NCBI GenBank assembly: GCA_965371445.1 | Contig: CBDUYN010000198.1 | Coordinates: 1-18,417, forward strand | Length of the DNA: 18,417 nucleotides | Direction of reading: 5' to 3' | From: DASWIG01 sp965371445 | Lineage (GTDB): Bacteria > Acidobacteriota > Thermoanaerobaculia > Multivoradales > J023 | In this document: positions 15,823-18,417 of the stretch, one piece after another | How the letters are laid out: each line of letters opens with the position of its first letter | Numbering within the stretch: the first letter of the stretch is position 1 | Program-made: the position numbers and the translations under genes | The notes under the pieces: generated by a model | What the model was told of the DNA's origin: nothing | The model's input: the letters and a program-made list of their open reading frames with translations, nothing else | The model's database searches: none

Positions 15823-15837
15823 CGACTCCGGGTCTCC

Positions 15838-16851
15838 TCAAATCACCAGCGTCGCGACGACGATCAAGCCGAAGAGCACCGGATAGACGAAGCGCGCCCA
15901 GAGGTCGATCCGACGCGCCAGGGACTCCTGGCCACGGGCGGCGAGGCGTCCCGCGAGGATCGCCTCGCCCAACGCCAGGAAGACGAGGATCGAGGAGCCG
16001 AGGACGAACTTGTCGATCCGCGTCAGATACGACACCCGCGGCAGGATGTGGATGAAGCTGAACTGGAAAGCGATGAGCGTCAGGACCGCCGCCGTCGACA
16101 CGCCCACCTGGGGCGGGAGCGACGTGGGGTCGATCCAGAAAACCGTCCAGGCCATGAAGGCGATGAGCCCGAGCGGGAAGAGCACCTTCCAGAGAAAAAA
16201 GCCCGCCTCGCGGTGAGCAAGGAGATGGGCGTCGAGGCGCGCGATCTCACGGTCCAGGGAGACGATCCTCTCGGAGCCGGTCCAAACCTCGCCGACGTCG
16301 AGGGTCCAACCCGGGATCGTGAACGGCTCCCGGCGTCCCGAGCGGCTTTCGTCGACCGCGAAGACGACGTCGTCGGGGCCGTAGCGCGACGCGATCGCGA
16401 GCGGCAGCTTCTGCCGGTCAAACGGAAATTCTCGCAGGTCGACGGGTGCGGAAAGCTGGCCGAAGAAGCGCCGGCGGTAGAGAACCCGGCCCGCCTCGTC
16501 GATTTGGACCGGCTCGTTGAGCTGATCCGTCAGGGAACGCTGGTTCAAGACGTGGACGTCGGGGTGCCAAAGCTCGTGCACGCCCAGGCGGCAGCCGGCC
16601 AGCGTCTCGCCCCGCGCCTCGGCCGCGAGCCGCGGATCGTGCCAGGAAAGGGCAAGCAGGAAATCGGCGGTGAAGGCCTGCTCGACGTCGTCGATCGCCA
16701 GGACGTCGATGACGTAAACGCCGACCTTCACCTCGGTCGGCCCGTCGGCCGCCGGCCTGGAGGCGACGACCTCGGGAGGAAGGGCGCAGGGATCGCTCGC
16801 CCAGGCCGGGCCAGGGACGAGGAGCAGGAGCCAGAGTAGGTGTCGGTACAT
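15838..16851 (-). CDS. Pentameric ligand-gated ion channel (Cys-loop superfamily, prokaryotic)
   Basis: This 337-residue protein has the pLGIC layout. A signal peptide (1-18) precedes a beta-rich ligand-binding domain (about 38-215, with VYVIDVLAIDDVEQAFTADF and LSWHDPRL). The Pro-loop DLREFPFDRQKLPL (138-151) follows, then four helices: M1 217-239, M2 249-268, M3 282-303 and M4 318-337. The Pro-loop is not bracketed by cysteines, as in bacterial relatives. In M2, PPQVGVSTAAVLTL aligns with animal anion-channel sequences (PARVGLGITTVLTM), with the 9-prime leucine gate at L257 and the M2-M3 loop LPRVSYLTRID. The ATG at 16851 follows directly on the upstream TAG, with AGGCGGG as ribosome site. 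It sits between the DUF4136 gene and the phosphatase. Ligand and ion selectivity are unknown. Confidence 0.92.
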   Translation of the reverse strand: MYRHLLWLLLLVPGPAWASDPCALPPEVVASRPAADGPTEVKVGVYVIDVLAIDDVEQAFTADFLLALSWHDPRLAAEARGETLAGCRLGVHELWHPDVHVLNQRSLTDQLNEPVQIDEAGRVLYRRRFFGQLSAPVDLREFPFDRQKLPLAIASRYGPDDVVFAVDESRSGRREPFTIPGWTLDVGEVWTGSERIVSLDREIARLDAHLLAHREAGFFLWKVLFPLGLIAFMAWTVFWIDPTSLPPQVGVSTAAVLTLIAFQFSFIHILPRVSYLTRIDKFVLGSSILVFLALGEAILAGRLAARGQESLARRIDLWARFVYPVLFGLIVVATLVI

Positions 16852-17457
16852 CTACCCGCCTGGCTTAGCCTTGAGCTTGCGCAGCGCCCGCGCGCGACCT
16901 CCGTACATCTTCTCCCACTGCTTCATAAGCTTCGCGAGGGCCTTGTCGAGCTTCTTCTCGTTCTTCTCGTCATCGCTCTTGACGGCCGCCGTCGCCATGC
17001 CGCGCCAGACCAGGACCTTCCTTTCCCGGTCCCAGACGTCGACGACGAGGGTGCCTGCCTTGAAAGTGAACGACTTCTCGCGCACCTCGCGGGTGCCGAC
17101 TCCGCCCTCCCAGTAGGAACCTAGGGAGAAGCCGGGGCCGTAGGTGTACTCCAGGTCGCCGAGGACGAGCCGCAGGTCGCCGCGAAAGGCAGCGTAGTAG
17201 GCGAGGTAGACGTCCGGCTCCTCGTCGACCTCCTTTAGCCCGCCCTCCACGGCGTAGTCGGTGAGCTGTTGGACGATCTTGTGGTGCAGAGGGGAGGAAA
17301 ACCTGCGCAGATCGTATCTCGTCTCCTGGAGCGCGAAGGTCTTGTACTCGCTGAAAGCGGTGGCGCCGTCGAAGTCGATGTGGACTTTTTGCGCCAGGGC
17401 GAGGTGGCTGACCAGGAAGAGCAATAGGATGAGAGGCAGGATTCGGTAGTTTCGCAT
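16852..17457 (-). CDS. Periplasmic DUF4136 protein
   Basis: This 201-residue exported protein has a signal peptide (1-22, LALA then QKVHIDFD). There is no lipobox cysteine, unlike many DUF4136 lipoproteins, so it should be soluble in the periplasm. The family pattern is visible: VHIDFDGATAFSEYKTFAL (25-43), EVDEEPDVYLAYYAAF (76-91), GTLVVDVWDRERKVLVWRG (135-153) and a lysine-rich C-terminal helix (about 160-200). Family function is unknown. It abuts the pLGIC start with no spacer, which suggests co-translation and a possible role near the channel's periplasmic domain; this is inference. It lies 59 bp after the K+ channel gene. No good ribosome site is visible ahead of the ATG at 17457. Confidence 0.88.
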   Translation of the reverse strand: MRNYRILPLILLLFLVSHLALAQKVHIDFDGATAFSEYKTFALQETRYDLRRFSSPLHHKIVQQLTDYAVEGGLKEVDEEPDVYLAYYAAFRGDLRLVLGDLEYTYGPGFSLGSYWEGGVGTREVREKSFTFKAGTLVVDVWDRERKVLVWRGMATAAVKSDDEKNEKKLDKALAKLMKQWEKMYGGRARALRKLKAKPGG

Positions 17458-17516
17458 TCGGAGAGGCTAGCAGATTCTCCGTTTCTCCCCTAAGGCCCTC
17501 GCCGACTCCAGCCGCC

Positions 17517-18200
17517 TCACTCTTCTTGCGAGTGAGCGATCTGAAGCGACACGAGCCGCGCGATCAGGATGCCGATAAAGAGCTGCCCGACGAGCGCCTC
17601 GAGGATGGTGAGGGTCCGTGCCTCGGAGCCCTTCGGGGTCATGTCGCCGTAGCCCAGGGTCGTCAGCGTCACGAAGCTGAAGTAGACGAAATCGTCCATC
17701 CCCTCCTCCTCGACCGACGCCTCGACGCTCGGCACGTTGAACGATCCGGGGTTCCGGATCTCGACGAGCGAGTAGAGAAGCGCCCAGGAGAGCCCGAGCA
17801 TGAGGTAGACGGCGATCGCCCCCTGAAGCCGGTGCCACGTGATCCGGCCGGAGGCGAGGACCTTGGCGAGGACGCCGCCGATCGTGAGCCCGAGGAAGGC
17901 CAGGGTGGCGACGAGGCTCGTGACGGTGACGGCCGGGCTGTCGAGAAAATGGTCGAGCCAGCGGACGAGCAGCGCCGCGGCGGCGAGGATCGCCGTGGCG
18001 ATGCGCAGGCCTCGCCGATCGGAGAGCGAAAACGCGCCCGAGACAAGGATCACCGAGACCGAGACCGAGACCAGGACGCGTCCCGGGCCGCGCAGCTCGA
18101 CGAAGGGATAGAGGACGAAGAGCACGAGGACGAGGCTCAACAGGAGCACCGTCAGACCGGCGTCGGTCGAGAGCAGGGTCCGTGGGTGTCGCTGGGGCAT
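17517..18200 (-). CDS. Ion channel with K+ selectivity filter (Ion_trans_2 type)
   Basis: This is a 227-residue membrane protein with the potassium filter TLTTLGYGDMTP (178-189), a pore helix before it (FVYFSFVT) and a following inner helix (LEALVGQLFIGILIARLVSL, 200-219). Four more hydrophobic helices lie upstream (about 15-35, 41-57, 66-82, 91-115) and an outer pore helix at 126-147, giving a six-helix layout. The fourth helix lacks the regular arginines of a voltage sensor, so voltage gating is unlikely. There is no C-terminal RCK domain, and the chain ends soon after the pore. An acidic outer loop (about 148-170) precedes the filter. I chose the ATG at 18200 (GGAG about ten bases upstream). 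The longer frame to 18383 only translates the tandem repeat array and lacks membrane or motif content. It is the first gene of the channel-phosphatase run. Confidence 0.9.
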   Translation of the reverse strand: MPQRHPRTLLSTDAGLTVLLLSLVLVLFVLYPFVELRGPGRVLVSVSVSVILVSGAFSLSDRRGLRIATAILAAAALLVRWLDHFLDSPAVTVTSLVATLAFLGLTIGGVLAKVLASGRITWHRLQGAIAVYLMLGLSWALLYSLVEIRNPGSFNVPSVEASVEEEGMDDFVYFSFVTLTTLGYGDMTPKGSEARTLTILEALVGQLFIGILIARLVSLQIAHSQEE

Positions 18201-18287
18201 CGGGTGTCGCTCCGGAGCTTGGTAGGTTCCTCGGACCCCATGGTACCAGTTCGCCTGTGGACCCGTCCGCCTGTGGACGCGACCGGC

Positions 18288-18417
18288 GAGATTTTTCGGG
18301 TGGCGTCCCCGGGACCCGGGAAGGGGACCTGAAAAATCCGGGTGGCATTTCCGGGTCCCGGTAAGAGGACTTGAAAAATCCAAGTGGACTTAACGGGACC
18401 CGGGAAGAGGAGGCGAA
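18288..18417. repeat. Tandem array of about 42 bp units at the right edge
   Basis: Three consecutive units lie at 18288-18330 (43 bp), 18331-18372 and 18373-18414 (42 bp each). Each begins GA(A/G)A(A/T)(A/T)(A/T)TC-like and contains the palindromic core GGGACCCGGGAA or GGGTCCCGGTAA followed by a purine run (AGAGGA or AGGGGAC). The last three bases (GAA) match the start of another unit, so the array probably continues beyond the window. It lies upstream of the K+ channel gene and breaks up its apparent leader, so it could affect transcription or mRNA structure. No CRISPR-like unique spacers are present. Confidence 0.75.

Noticed and set aside
14647..16839. Forward-strand open frame of 730 codons across two genes
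   Set aside because: It runs antisense to both the phosphatase and the pLGIC, two well-supported proteins, and its translation is low-complexity and charged.
18201..18383. N-terminal extension of the K+ channel
   Set aside because: It only translates the tandem repeat array and lacks channel features; the ATG at 18200 has a ribosome site.
18288..18417. CRISPR array
   Set aside because: Units are directly adjacent with no unique spacers, diverge between copies, and there are no cas genes in the window.

Overview
The window is GC-rich DNA from a Gram-negative (diderm) bacterium. The envelope proteins (an Omp85 barrel, a TamB-like protein, periplasmic enzymes) show the cell type. The GC-rich codon use and the mix of families (DUF3604, HupE/UreJ, DUF4136, a prokaryotic pentameric ligand-gated channel, a Cache-HAMP-SpoIIE phosphatase) would fit Acidobacteriota or a similar phylum. 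That placement is an inference; no rRNA or marker gene is present. Every intact gene I accept lies on the minus strand, so the gene order is read from right to left.

Reading with transcription: (1) 18417-18201 holds a tandem array of about 42 bp units ahead of a channel gene. (2) 18200-13846 is a run of four genes: a two-pore-helix-type K+ channel, a periplasmic DUF4136 protein, a pentameric ligand-gated ion channel and a membrane-bound Cache-HAMP-PP2C phosphatase. The last two junctions are 0 and 15 bp. (3) 13845-13387 is a gap with no convincing gene. (4) 13386-7585 is a tight four-gene operon: two tandem paralogous DUF3604 (PHP-like) exported proteins, a membrane-anchored parvulin-type prolyl isomerase, and a HupE/UreJ-type membrane protein. 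The last two are joined by TTGA and GTGA stop/start overlaps. (5) 7557-7264 is a decayed chimera of a DUF4136 piece and an ankyrin piece. (6) 7228-6767 is a Uma2-family protein. (7) 6686-471 encodes a 2071-residue protein that carries an N-terminal signal anchor, a TamB (DUF490) body, about five POTRA-like domains and a C-terminal Omp85 barrel in one chain. (8) 470-1 is a gap that contains a broken Fe/Mn superoxide dismutase fragment.

Three points stand out. TamB and TamA/BamA functions are fused in one polypeptide that could span the whole envelope. A family of short GC-rich imperfect palindromes (core GTCCCCCTCGGGGG) sits in frame inside three unrelated genes, in both orientations, four times in the TamB-Omp85 gene alone. 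A probable operon combines two unrelated kinds of ion channel with a sensory phosphatase.
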